Source: Echinometra lucunter
Lineage: Eukaryota; Echinodermata; Echinoidea; Camarodonta; Echinometridae
Assembly: GCA_029962745.1 (NCBI GenBank)
Contig: CM057158.1
Span: 127,464 to 191,463 of the forward strand
DNA: 64,000 nt
Direction: 5' to 3'
How positions within the stretch are numbered: position 1 is the stretch's first letter; every line of letters begins with the position of its first letter. The notes beneath the pieces are model-generated. The model was given only the letters and a program-made list of their open reading frames with translations. It ran no database searches and had not been told where the DNA came from. Below, piece by piece: positions 19,752 to 33,500 of this stretch. The translations under genes and the position numbers were made by a program.

Positions 19752-20424
19752 GTTCTGTTTGAGTTTACTTCAGCTCTTTTTTGTAAGAAACTGAAGTGAC
19801 ACTTGACTGGTAAAAGTTCGAACAAATTGACAATGTCAATATACCTTCCTCTTGAGGTATGTCCGTCCTTTCTCATGTGTGTACAAAACTGTACAGTAGT
19901 CTATGATAGAAAACGGGTTATAATGTTAGCTAAGAATGTTTGCCAACATGGCCAAGGATTACGGTTACCCGTTATCATTATAGCCCAGGTCCTAACAGAC
20001 ATTAGTTTGTTGTTGTTGTTTTGTTTTGTTTTGTTTTGTTTTTCCTTGATTAAAAAAAAAGTAAAACATCGCCCACAGCGATTTTTTCACCAAATGTGAG
20101 TTGACTGAAAGCAAATCCACAAAGAATAGATGTAGCAGTTCTTCCCCCGCCTCGCTCGTATGAACTTATAGTTGAGACTGTTTTATGTAGACCTTATACA
20201 TATTTTTTAACTTACTTTTTTTCTGAAATTTTGAATAGGCTCATATTTCAAACGATAAAACCTAATGATAGTTTTCCTTTCATCAACAAAGCGAAATTAA
20301 TTCATGTATGATATAAGCGGGATATAAGTAATTTCGTTTCAAGTTATGTATTTCTTTGTATGACAGTCACTGTCACAACAAACCTCTACGCTGTACGATC
20401 TAAAGTTTTCCCTGTCTGACCTAA

Positions 20425-21345
20425 AACATAGGCGGATCCAGGGGGACCGAAGCGGCCGCGCCCCCCCCCCCCCCCCCTATTGGCGGAGCAAAAAACAAGA
20501 GAGAAAAGAAAAGAAAAAAGGAAAAAAGAAAAAAAGAAAAGAAGGAAAAAGTAAAAAGAAGAAGAAGAAGGAGGAGGAGGAGGAGGAGAAGAAGAAGAAG
20601 AAGAAGAAGAAGAAGAAGAAGAAGAAGAAGAAGAAGAAGAAGAAAGAAGGAAAATGAAAGGGCTATGGCAAAATTTCCGCTTGCGCTCCATGCTCCCATG
20701 CTTTCATCTTGAGAGTTATAAGAAAGAATTTCAAAGAAGTATGATCCATTTTATGGGGATTTTTCCGCTCACGCTTTGCGCTCGCATATAGGGGGAAGTT
20801 GCTTAGGTTATCATCAGTTTCAGAATGAGTTCAAAATAAATGAGGCAAAATTGCTCTGCCTTCCGGTTATTGTAAACCAAAATTTCGGCTCGCGCTTCGC
20901 GCTCGCAATTGTCACTTCCTCAAAAAGGTCTACTATTTCCAAAGTTGAACCACACTAAAAATCCTAGGTACAGGACTGACAGAGACTTACACCTATAATG
21001 TAAAACTGGGGGAGAGATACATTCTCAATCGACAAATTCGCGATGGCTGTCGGCAGAGAGAAAGAGAGAGAGAAAGAAAGAAGAGGGAATAGGATGAAGG
21101 GGGAAAAGAAAGAAAAAGAGGAGTAAGGTATCCATATTCAGCTTATTTGCTTGTTCATTTTGACGACGAAATAGCACCGGTACCACGAAAGGAAATAACA
21201 CCGGTACCAAGAAAGAGAGTATATATTTTTCCTCGCTCGCTGCGCTAGCTCGTAAGTTCGGAAAGCAAACACATTCGGCAGGTGAGATGAACAAATATAT
21301 AATCTAGATACTTTTAGGCAAATCATGTATTTGGATACCACAACA
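20425..21345 (-). repeat. Inverted, interrupted copy of the 3.7-4.05 kb element
   Basis: TAGGCGGATCCAGGGGGACC, GCGGCCGC and a C run at 20430-20478 are the reverse complement of 4005-4053. The GAAGAAG tract at 20590-20650 mirrors the TCT tract. At 21170-21345, CACCGGTACCAAGAAAGAG, CCTCGCTCGCTGCG and CTTTTAGGCAAATCATG mirror 3706-3815. Unrelated sequence separates the two parts, including TCGCGCTTCGCGCTCGCAA near 20890. The Ser- and Leu-rich frames across it are simple-repeat artefacts. Confidence 0.8.
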
Positions 21346-21877
21346 TATTTTCATTTATTACGCCTCTGAATGCAGCCTCAAACCATAAGTTCTAATCGGT
21401 TCGAGCGGTTCTTAAAAATTCCCCCCCCCCTATTGAGAATGCCCATGTAAAATGAGCACTGTCTGTATAAGATACAGAGGGGGACACTTCTCTGATATAG
21501 CCCCGAGAAATTTCTGATATAAGCAACAACAAAAAAAAAAAAATGCCTCGACATTTTCGGGTGTCGCTTTTCTCTTTTTTACCCCAAATTTACTAGATGT
21601 GCACAATAACGTAAAATTTGGTCCTCTTATTTAGTAACCTCAAATCGTGGGGGAAGGGGGATTTGATATTATGTTCACCACCTTCCGAATCGTGAGGGTA
21701 CGCGTCCCCAGTCCCCACCCCAGAACTTCGCCCATTGACAAAATAAGTTATCATGGATTCCCCCTAATAAACTTGATCGATTGGGGTTTTAATTTTTTTG
21801 ATATCGCAGTTATTCCCTCGGAAGATTACATTAAAAATGAATAGAAATACACTTTTGATCTCCCTTGAGTGATTATA

Positions 21878-22231
21878 GTAGAGCGGCAAAGCTGAAAAAT
21901 TGTGCACCTTTGTCTAAAAGCACCAAATTTGGCATATTGGTGAAGAAACCCACACTAATCAATATCTGATATGGAGCACTTTCAGATACGGTTTAATGGG
22001 GCAATTTTCCATAATATGGTGATTCATTCTTGACACCTCCTCGAATATTAACCCATTTCGTCCGTCAAAAAAGTTCGAACCCTACTCGGATACATAATAC
22101 CTACCCGCAGCTCAATTTAAAAGCTTCTCTATTTAGAACGTTAAATGTTCGGCGGTATTTTAAAGACGAGTCTGTTGTGGTAGAGTTTAAGTAGTTTCAC
22201 TCGATAGTGCAGTTTTCCTGAATATGCCGCT

Positions 22232-22236
<5 letters not shown>
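21878..22236. mobile_element. MITE with GTAGAGCGGCA terminal inverted repeats
   Basis: AGTAGAGCGGCA (21879-21890 region) is mirrored by TGCCGCTCTACT (22225-22236 region). TA or TAGTA directly outside may be a target duplication, but a CTA microsatellite (22232-22265) blurs the right edge. The interior is about 350 bp with no coding capacity. Confidence 0.65.
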
Positions 22237-22264
<28 letters not shown>

Positions 22265-24991
22265 TCTGTTCAATATCATATGTGTGCATGTACATGTATT
22301 CGGAAGACCTTAATCAATGACGTAACAATTCAATTTACGTTTGGATTCACACATTGTCATTTTGTTTTACCTGATACTATTGTCTCCAAGAGAGACAGAC
22401 AACTTCACCTGTATAGAAGACCTTTCTTACTATTGTACAATAGGATAATAGAAAAGCTTCACTGAGAGTCTGTGAGAGGTCTCCTATTGATTGGTATCGC
22501 TTGAATGGTTTCTTTCTTAGGATTCCTGCCTGACATGTGAATGGTTAAACAGAGAGTCAAAGAAGTAAAGTATTTAATTTCCACTCCTCTAGCTTCCTAT
22601 CGTACACACACTCTGTTGACATTGCGTGAATTCGTAGATCAATCCTGACAAGGTTTTTTTACAGTGGAGATTTTCATTCTTTCTTCCAGTCCGGTAGTAC
22701 AGTCCGAGTTGAAGCATTGTTTTTAATCCTTGTGAAATATTCTGCCCAGTGGATAGTAATCAGTGGTAATGTTATCTTTGGGAAAAGTTTCTCAGTGGAT
22801 CCTAAAGATTCTTCTAACTAACGACGATTCTTAGTACTAGATTCTAATGGAATAATTTTGTACTTCGGAATACACTGCAGCAAGGTTTAAGCCTGATAAT
22901 ATCTTTACACGGTGAGTGATGTTTAAAGACTTTACGGCTTGGTAACAAAAATATGAAATACAACCTTATTCAAATTTCACTTGAAAAGTCATAGGGGCAG
23001 ACGCCCCCTGCCCGACCCCATATAAATTTCTCTTTTAAGTGCAGGCCTGCTATGGACTGTCGTTATGAGCCTTATCTAAAATTCTTTTCTTTCCTTTTTT
23101 TTAAATTTTTTTTATAGGTTAATTATGTTTTCGTTGGTTGGTTTTGCTTATGGTGTCTTTTCGTACATCGGATAAAAGCTCTTTGCTTATTCTTGTCAGC
23201 AGTGACTCGCCTTTGTACACTTATCTCAGATTTCTGTCTGATGAAACAGATTGGTGAATGTGTCCTTTTGAGTGTTCACCATGCAGTTTAGGATCCTGTT
23301 ATGTTTATTACGTTTATCATTATGCTTAATGTGTTCAAAATAAGGCTCAAAACATATCTCTTCATTTAACTCTTTAGTCTTCTTCAGGCACATCAGTAGC
23401 TCTTACAGCGCAGAAGAATACATGTACAGAGGTTCTGTGCTCTATAAAATAATATATCATTATCATTATTGTTATATATTATTCTGTTCCATGATGAATG
23501 TCTCGTGTTGTGTCCAGAGCTGCATGTGTTTGGATGGTTTGCAAGAACGGGTGACGAATATCGCTGATCCGAAGAGCCATCTAATTATATATTAATAATC
23601 ATAATGATGTTGTCACATGGTTTTGCACACGCCGATATGCATGCCTGCACATAGTTTACATGAGATAGATTTTCGTTACCGTGGCAACAGTCAGAGAGTG
23701 AAACGAAGCCCATTGTCATCACCGTGACTGGTAGGGTAATAGGGGTGCGCGATAGCTTGTACTAGTCTACAAATACAGACCTTATCTTCTGGGGAATTGA
23801 CATAAAACTAATATTAATATTCCTCTTTCTTTTCAGTTTCAGTAAGGATAAGATCAAAATCGAAAGAAAACGAGAAATATAAGGAGATAGGGAGGAGTAA
23901 GATGATAAACCAGAGACATAATGATTGTTTGGTTGATCGCCGTTACAATGTCAAACTGTTGGAAGATTTTATCTATATAGTTTCAAACCCGGTTTAAAAC
24001 TTTCATTATTTTTACTTTTTTAATGAATGGATGCAGAAATTCATTTCATATCAAACCATTTAAGCATGATAATTGAACTCATATCAATTTTTCAGTAAAA
24101 CAAAAACTGGTGCTCAACCTGTGTCAATAATATTGCTTGAATAGTAGTTGTGCTACCTGTTGATTCTAACGAGATCCAAGTAAGCTATAGGGTTATTATA
24201 TTGAGACTAACACTGTATCAGGATGGACTGTCATAAGTTTTGACTACATTCATGGTGGCTGGACTGGACACACTGCACTGGATAAGTCGATTGGTTAAGG
24301 GGAACAGAAGGGGAACAGTCTAAAAGTTTAAAATAGGAAATCTATACTGTGGTCAAACATTGAATCACATCTTATTGTCATGGAGGGATTGTTGGTGTGA
24401 AATTGGAATGTGAGGTCATGTCATGATTGGAACATGGTGACTATATCAGTGACTTGGGTAAGTACATGCAGGCGATACTCATTGAAATTACTGTCACGAC
24501 CATGGACCCCTACTAGGGTCCCTATGCTATGGTCATACTGACTCGTATGCTACAATTCTCTTCAAACGTAAGTGATTATTTCATTTTGATTGGTATCGTG
24601 TCACTGTTGCATGGTTCAGGGTTTTTTAAGGTGTATTTTTCAGGCATGTAGCCACACGGGGGGGGGGGGGGGGGGGAGGGGGCATGTGTCCCTCCTCACC
24701 CCCCCCCCCCCCAAGAAAAAATAGAGCTGCAAAGTTTGTGTTGAAATTTTATTGTTATGAAAAAATAAAACACACAAGAGGTAGGTACTTATGTCAGAAA
24801 GACCACCATTTTGCATCTTGGCCCTATTACTATAGATAAGCAAAAATAAATAAATAATAATAATAATAAATACTCTTGGACCCTTCCCCCAGGATGGCAA
24901 TCAATATTCAATAGAGTGTTAAGGCCTGAGATACTACTTGGTTAAATGCATATTTTTCTCACAATATATGATCAAGCATGATTTTAGGTTG
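22237..24991. other. Intergenic/5' flank of the CAP-Gly gene, no coding exon seen
   Basis: No recognisable protein-coding exon is present. One or more 5' UTR exons of the gene starting at 25614 could lie here, but none can be proven: GTAAGT words such as at 24568 are not enough. Long G and C runs at 24658-24678 and 24700-24713 form potential mutually complementary tracts. Confidence 0.4.
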
Positions 24992-25491
24992 NNNNNNNNN
25001 NNNNNNNNNNNNNNNNNNNNNNNNNNNNNNNNNNNNNNNNNNNNNNNNNNNNNNNNNNNNNNNNNNNNNNNNNNNNNNNNNNNNNNNNNNNNNNNNNNNN
25101 NNNNNNNNNNNNNNNNNNNNNNNNNNNNNNNNNNNNNNNNNNNNNNNNNNNNNNNNNNNNNNNNNNNNNNNNNNNNNNNNNNNNNNNNNNNNNNNNNNNN
25201 NNNNNNNNNNNNNNNNNNNNNNNNNNNNNNNNNNNNNNNNNNNNNNNNNNNNNNNNNNNNNNNNNNNNNNNNNNNNNNNNNNNNNNNNNNNNNNNNNNNN
25301 NNNNNNNNNNNNNNNNNNNNNNNNNNNNNNNNNNNNNNNNNNNNNNNNNNNNNNNNNNNNNNNNNNNNNNNNNNNNNNNNNNNNNNNNNNNNNNNNNNNN
25401 NNNNNNNNNNNNNNNNNNNNNNNNNNNNNNNNNNNNNNNNNNNNNNNNNNNNNNNNNNNNNNNNNNNNNNNNNNNNNNNNNNNNNNNNNNN
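24992..25491. other. Assembly gap of 500 N
   Basis: Exactly 500 undetermined bases. Open frames reported through it are meaningless. It lies just upstream of the first visible exon of the CAP-Gly gene, so 5' UTR or promoter sequence may be missing. Confidence 1.
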
Positions 25492-25538
25492 GTTCCAACA
25501 TTAAGTCACTTTGTTTTGTTTTATTTTCATTGTTTCAG

Positions 25539-27495
25539 GAGAGTACATCTCATCATGTACTGATTCAAGAAAGAACAAGAACATTTTGTTATTAGGATTA
25601 TAATTGCAACAAGATGTCTGTGAACAAGCACCCAGTCCCACAAGGTGTTAACAACCCCCAGTATGGAATGGAACAGCCCAATGAGAATGATAGCAAACAG
25701 TTTGATTGGATGATGGACCAGTTCATGGAGGGACCAGGAGAGGGGGGATCAGGGACCGGAGATAATCTTCTACATATGATTCTTGAAGAGGATGAAGGGG
25801 AACATGAAAGAAATGAAGGTAAAATAATGGAATTAAAGGGTTTTATAATTCTGTAATTGCAGTCTTACGACTTAATTGATATGGTATACATTTAGAAAAT
25901 AATATTTACAAGTTAAAAGGAGTACAATGGTCTAACAATATAGGAAACATTTTAAACTACAACTCTTTTGACGAGTTTAGCCAATGAATATATGTAATAA
26001 ACCTTGCTCTTGAACAAATGAGTGAGCCTCCATAAAGTAAGGGTCTGCTTGTTAAGTTTACAGGCAATTTTGGTTTAACAGATTAAAAACCAAAATTTTT
26101 CTATCAATATATTTTGTTCTTATTTGTTATATTCACACCCAAAAAGAAACACAGGACAGTCTTAATACATAATCATAATTTCATTCCATTTCACATGACA
26201 TACAACAAACTTGCAATGTAATCAGGGTGAACAGGTTCAAAAGAAAACATTTAAACTTTGATCATTTTGGAATGACAGATTTTGAAACTGATGCAGAGGG
26301 AGCATCCGTGTCTGCTAGCCATGCTGCTGGCTATGTAACGTCAGAGGACGAGTCCAGAAGTCATTCTGTAGTACGTCCTATGTCACATGACCAACATATA
26401 TCAGGTGACCAGTCAGGTGACCATCAGCCAGGATCAACTCCTAGGAAAGGTCGTAAAAGGAGATTGATTGATCCATTTGGAGAGCTTCCTCCTATCAAAG
26501 ATGTCCTAGATAGTGATGATCTGGATGAATTTGGAGAGGTGAGGTGGATTACTTTGTTATAACTCTATGGTTAGGGTATACAGTTTACCGGTAGTACAAC
26601 TCTTAACTATCAAACCAAACCCCACCAAAATGAAAGAAATCTATACACATGATGATGATGATGATGATGTATGCTTTACATAGATTGTGGGATTTATTCA
26701 GTCACCTATATGTATATATATATATATATATATATACTGAAAGAAATGAAAATGGGAGAATAATAATTGCATAGCTCCCTCAATGTTCCCCAGAGCTGTC
26801 ATCCATTTTGAATCAAGGGTTGAAAAAATGCCTCCACCGGGAATCGAACCCAGGTCACTGGCTTAGAACGCCAATGCCTTACCACTAGACCACAGAGGCG
26901 GGCCAGCAGTTAGGCGTGACCGAATCCAATTGACCGACAGACAGATTTCCAACCCTTTTTGATCCTATATTTTGGTGCAGATGAGTTAATGAACAATGGA
27001 TGACAGCTCCAGGGAACATTGAGGGAGCAACGCAATTATTATTCTCCCATTTTCATTTCTTTCAGTGTTTATTATTTACAAGGGAGTTGCCAAAGTTGTT
27101 TGCATTTGTCAAATTTCTTTCAATGTATTGTCCCCTTATTCTGACTTATGCATGTATCCAGGCTTCTAGCTGAGATCCAACTGCGGCATGCGGCTTCTCA
27201 TTGTTCATTAACTCATCTGCACCAAAATAAAGGATCAAAAAGGGTTGGAAATCTGTCTGTCAGTCAATTGGACTCGGTCACGCCTAACTGCTGGCCCGCC
27301 TCTGTGGTCTAGTGGTAAGGCACTGGCGTTCTAAGCCAGTGACCCAGGTCCCAATCCCGGTGGAGGCATTTTTTCAACCCTTGATTCAAAATGGATGACA
27401 GTTCTGGGGAACATTGCGGGAGCCACGCAATTATTATTCTCCCATTTTCATTTCTTTCAGTGTTTATTATTTACAAGGGAGTTGCCAAAATTGTC

Positions 27496-27532
<37 letters not shown>

Positions 27533-30500
27533 GTATAAAAGTTAATCTCTAAAGCAGTCTCTGATAGATCCTTTGAATTAGACAGTTAACTCAGTATAGT
27601 ATTTTTAGGGACATCCTGTGGGACATGACATGACAAATATCTTGTCATACTTTCTCCTTCTGAGGTTTATAAAAAGGCCATGCTTTTTTTTATTCATCAT
27701 CTTGTATGCCTATGTAGTCAAGATAGGCTAAAAGTTTGTAGGTTCCCCATTGATATATTCATATATTATGTAATTACATGAAAGTAATATCACTGGAATT
27801 ATTATAAGTTTGCTATAAGCTCCATTTACCTTGGCACTTGCAGTATAGTACTGTAAGCAACTCTACCCCAGGTCCTAATGAAATAGAAATTTGTATAGAA
27901 ATGAAGATGTGTGTCAGATAATATGTTTATCATCGTATTCCATTTAACTAATATAAGTTAATTCTCCCTTGTTGATTTTATAATGATCAGATGAAGAAAA
28001 GGGTTTGTACATGAAGTGAATATTAGATCATACATGTATATATTTATTGCACTCTTTATGTAATCCTAATCAGCATTCTTTTTTATTTGTATAATCTATA
28101 ATTTACTTCATGATATGTTATTTCCTTGGCAACTATAATCAAACATAGAAATTTGACAGAAGTTTTTGTTGTAGTGTTTCCCACATAAAAATAATTTGGG
28201 TTGTTGCTTTTTAATTTATGCATGTTTTATGCATGTTTTATGCACAGAAAGTATAAGTAGATATGGATTATGATTGCACCTGTAATTGAATATATATTTT
28301 AATTTTGCTTCTAGTTATTCACATTTGCTCAATATATAGTCACCATTTTCATGCAGTTTTATCGTTGAAGGATTCATGCTGTTGTACTTGATATATTGAG
28401 TGGATGCAATGCTTGGTAGAAATTAGCATGCATGTTAGTTATGGCATTGGTAATAGTGGTGGTGGTGGTGGTGGTAGTGTGGTTGTTTTGGGTTGATATG
28501 GTGGTAGTGGTGGTTGCAGTGGGGTGATGGTGGTGGTGGTGGTGGTTGAGGTGGTAGTGTGGTGTAGTTGTTGTGGATTGATAGGGGTATTGGTGGTAGT
28601 GGTGGTGGTTGTAGTGGGGTGAGGGTATATAGTGGGATGATGATGGTGGTGGTGGTGGTGGTTGAGGTGGTAGTGTGGTGTAGTTGTTTTGGATTGATGG
28701 GGGTAGTGGTGGTAGTGGTGGTGGTTGTAGTGGGGTGAGGGTAGTGGGATGATGGTGGTGGTGGTGGTTGGGGTGGTGGTTTGGATGGTGGTTGTGATGG
28801 GGTGATGATGGTGGTTGAGGTGGTGATAATGATGGGATCAGGATGGTGGGGGTACTTGTGGTGATTAGAAGGTTATGTGGTAGTGGAGGGAATGGGTAGA
28901 GGAGGGTGTCTGTATAGTAGTCAGTTGGCATAGTGATATGTTAGAACTGTGCTGTGGTGGTGGTGGTGGTGCACATAGATGTGTATGTTGATGAGATTGA
29001 TAATGGAATAATGGTGACTGTTAGTGGTTTTGGATATGATAGGCATTAGAGGGTTAATTGCTGATTAAGGTGCAGGGGTAGTTAGTGCAGTATGTTATTA
29101 GTGACAGTTATTGAGTATATGGATTGTGTATGATGGAGTAGTGTTGATTATAAGGGAAGTGGGTTGTGGATGATGGCTGGATGATATCACTTCTGATTTG
29201 ATATAGAACCTTCTCTGCATGATATCATCAACATTTCCATTTTAATTTTACCTCATTTCTGTTTTGTTTGTTTTTGTAGAAGAAGAAGCAGAGGGTGAAA
29301 CGTTTCAAGTGTACTCAATTCAATGAACCTGACAAGCAGCTTGTATGGACAATCTTTAGGACTGCTGATAGAGATAATGACAACAAACTCAACAAGAAAG
29401 AGTTTGGCATGGTATGATCACAGTTGATCTTTTGTTGATTAACCTTGTATTTATGAATAAATCCTTTGTCTTAATTGTTGTGAAGCATAATCTTTCCAGT
29501 ATGTAACTGATTTTTTTTTTCATTTATGAAAAAAAGAAGAAATGTTCCTTCATCAAATATTTCAATGCAGAAGAAAATTTTTCACATAAGATATGATGAA
29601 TTCTAGGCTTTAATTTTTATATCTTCATGACATAAATAATAGATGTATGCCTGTATGATATATGTATGTTACATTTATGTCTTCATGATAGTAGATGTAT
29701 GAGTGATGATTGAGAATAACAATTGAAAACCTTTGTTTTGTTGACAGGTCATGAATTCTCCTCGTTTGGATCTGGAAGTATCGAAAGATGACATCAGTAA
29801 GCTTATGAAGGACATCTGCCATGGACGAGATAATCTAAAAGTAAGAGCTCACTATCTTCTTTCCCAATCAAAACATACTGAATCAAATTTATTTCTACAT
29901 TTTCATAAAAATACATTCAATCTGTTATACAGCAAATGAAGATGAATGGAAAGGGACTTTAAATGACCTTTAAGAACCGTTATAGGAACTTGATCCCATT
30001 TAACAAACAAAATTTACATTATCAATATCAATGATATTTGAGGCACAGGGAATGTCAAGTAACCTTCCTTTTGCTTCCCAAGAGTATTCATTTAAGATTG
30101 AATTTGCATTATATATTTTTTAATTTTTATTTTCATCTTTCTGTTCATTCATGGGATTTACTCTGATGAGTGCAAAGCCATGTTGAAAAGCTTCAGTATG
30201 TGTGTTTTCAATGCTATTTCCCATTATCTATGTACACATTTGCTAATATGGCAAGGCTTTATGATTAATAACTTTTCTTTTCTACAGGATTCCCCTATGA
30301 CATTTGATGAGTTCCTGCCTTTTGGTATCTATCTTCTCAAGTTTTTCTACAGTAAGAGGGATGTAAATTCAGAGGTAATTTGATGCTTATTTGAAGTTAA
30401 GGGATGAGGTGTTGGTTAAGAATGAGAAAGAGACAGGAAGAGACAGACAACATACAGAAGAAGAGAGAAAATACAGAGGGGAGAAAGAAAAAAAATGAAG

Positions 30501-33500
30501 CAAAGAAAATAGTGTAGGAGACTACGAAAATTGTAAAAAAAAAAATTAAAATCTCTCTGATAACAATAACTCATAATGGTGGCTTCTTGTATAGTGCTCC
30601 AGTCCATCATGTTGTGACACTCATGGTGATCCAACATCATTACCCCGGCCATAGCTTAGCGGCCTGCTTTCTAAGGTATATTGAATTTTAGTGCCAGTTC
30701 ATGTGAGTTTTTTGAGAAGTTTCGGTGTATTCTACTTGTAAGAGTCCTATACAAGGGATCAGGGAATGCCTTATCATCTTCTTGATACATACAAAAGCTC
30801 CATCACTAAAAACAGATAAACTATTGTACTCTGTCAAATCCCAACCTAATCTGCTTTCCAAAATTCTAATCTGATTTTGCTATTAGAAGTGTTTGTGCTA
30901 AGAAGCTTAAATAACATAAAAGGTTGTAGCAGCATGATCTTTTATTTTCAGTGAGTTCCTTTGGTTTCACTATAGCAGGTGCTTTGCTCCTGCTTCTGTC
31001 TGTTTGGAATAAGAAAGAAACTTGCATAAAACTGTAGGGATCTTAGTATTTTAATCTCAGGTGAGAGCATTAATCACATTATTTCATTAATATTTTTTAG
31101 AACCACTGGGTTGTATTGGACAAAGGTTTGAAGAATGGAGTCATATACTTTAACAAAGAGTCAGGAGAGGCCAGGTAAGAATATGTGCTGTACATTTATT
31201 TACCTTGTACATACAAGCATACATGTATTACTACAATGGAATCAATGTAGTGAATCCCCTCCATTTTATTAGTGTACTGTACACATTTGATTTTGTTTAA
31301 TGGCATTATTTAATTTTTATATTTCATTTATTTATATTTCATATTTCCTAAAGTATATTGAAAATGTATATGCATTGGTGAATATAAGGAATAGGACATT
31401 GGTTTTGAATGTCTGTCATTCAAGTCTTCTATTAGTGAGTGCCTTGATTGTATAGTTTTTCTCTTTTTGTCATCTATTGGGGAAAAAATTAGATGTTAAT
31501 GTATTAATTTGTCTAATTCTAGCTATGTTTCTGTGATTTCTGTAGCACCACAAGGCCCTTAGACTATGATGCATGGCATTTTCAAGAACCAGATCTCTTT
31601 GAGAAATCTTTGATGGACCTCTTTGAGATTGCTGATATGAATAATGATGGAAAGATAAACATTAATGACTTTATTAGGGTAAGCATTTACTTGTTAAGAT
31701 TCATATTCAAGATTTATTCTAATATCTACACATAGATTCCTTGTATAAATATGATATGAAGTACAAAGTTGTAAATGAAAGAAGTATGTCAGAATCATTT
31801 GATAATAGGTAGTCACATAAGATGAGAGTGACATAAAATAATGGTGTGAAGGGGCTTGTTGAAAATGCCAAACATGTCTGTTGAAGACACTATTTAGTCA
31901 TGATTTTTTTTTTGGGGGGGGGGGGGCTGCTAAGAAAATTATTGATGTCATGTACTCTGGCAGGTTTCAAACTAAAACATTGACTTGATGCAAGATGGCT
32001 TCTTTTTATATAATGCATTTGATAATCATTTATTTTATGCAATGATTTAGGTATTATTGTACTTGAGTTGTATTTCAGTTAAATATGGATTTTATTGCAT
32101 TTTTCTACATAAACATAATGTTTATATCGATATCTCTCAGTGTTAAAGTTCATGGAGGCTAAGAAGTCACAAGCTCTAGGTCTTTCATGATTATTTTCAT
32201 TTTTCTTTGTGAAAAGAATAAATCTCTTATGTATTTATCTTCCTTTCTTAGATAATAAATTCAGCTAACTATGGATTACAGCTAACTGATGAAGACTTGA
32301 ACCAAATCAGCAATCATTTTATCAAGTGAGTATATCTTATTCGTTATCTTTATTGATACAATAGTGATATCTCTGACAACAGAATACATTAGAAATATTT
32401 ACACAAAAAAATCAATATTCATCTACTGATTTTGCTCTTGGGCAATAAACTAGTGATGTCAAAGGGATTTAGAAGGGAAACTTTGGAAGGTTATCTTTTT
32501 ATGAGATGTAGATTGTTTTGTGAACATTGTGGACTATTTACACAGTAATGAATATAAAGTACCATTTTCCTGTGTCATTATGTAAACCATACTATATTGA
32601 AAGGATCTCCAAATATCCTTATTTTGGCAATCTAAGTTTCAAAATTTTCATAACAGAGATGTAGTTCATTAATATTTTCTTATTGCAGAATTAGATATTT
32701 GTTGGGGCTTTTTTGTTGTTGTTTTGGTTTTTATTATTATTTGTAGTGGATCTGTTTGTTACTTGCCTTATCGTTTCAGTCAAACAATCTTGAAGTTTTA
32801 GAATATAAATCCTTCTTAATGGAAATATCTTTCTGTCGAAATTGAAAACATATAATACACACACTTAAAAAAAAATGAATTTGATAGAAAAGAACGAAAG
32901 CTTGCAGTTCACTGACTCTTTTTCTACAGATTGAAAATGAAAAGATATTGACCGAAGTCATCAAAAAGCCACATTTTCTTGATTTTGTATTATTATTTCA
33001 CCAATGTATGTTCTTTTTTATCTTTGTTTATCTTTTAGTGAAGCTGGTAGGAAGATTAATATGCCTTATGCTTTCTTTGTTCCTATGGCCAAGAGACTCA
33101 TCGTTACATTGTACAGAGCAAGAGATCCATATCCAGTAAGTCTTGCACTTACCAATCTTATTCCTAACCTAAGTACACAAAATATTGGGGGGGGGGGTGT
33201 TAGTTTTTTTTTTTAACTGAAATATAATGAGTTTGTTCTGGTAATGAAAATGTATTTGTTATTTGTGGTTCTAGAGCTACCAAAGTTACCTTTTATTCTT
33301 GGTCATCTGTATTAAGATGAACCTGGGGGGGGGGGGGGGAGGGAGTTCGCTATTGGTAATATTCATGATAGAGATATACCCACTTGTAATTTAATTTGAT
33401 GTCTCTTAAATGCCTCCATCCATTACATATTTGACTTCACAGTGGCAGGTCCAGGGGGGCAAACCAGCTGCAGGACCCCTCTTTTGAAGCCGAGGACATT

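Larger units (their letters stand above)
26705..27535. repeat. Compound inverted and direct repeat around two tRNA-like units, flanked by TA runs
   Basis: Bases about 26736-26985 are the diverged reverse complement of about 27200-27455. In addition 26990-27100 and 27385-27490 are direct repeats (ATGGATGACAG, ATTATTATTCTCCC, TTTACAAGGGAGTTGCC). TA dinucleotide runs bound the whole block at 26711-26735 and 27499-27530. It lies in intron 2 of the CAP-Gly gene. Each arm carries one tRNA-like unit. Confidence 0.85.

Noticed and set aside
24938..25595. Frames of 180-205 codons across the gap
   Set aside because: They consist of undetermined bases.
28374..28931. 185-codon His/Pro/Thr-rich minus-strand frame
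   Set aside because: Follows the GGT minisatellite exactly and lies within an intron of the CAP-Gly gene.
30640..30690. tRNA-like words GGCCATAGCTTAGCGG
   Set aside because: No matching T arm or acceptor could be found; not a cloverleaf.
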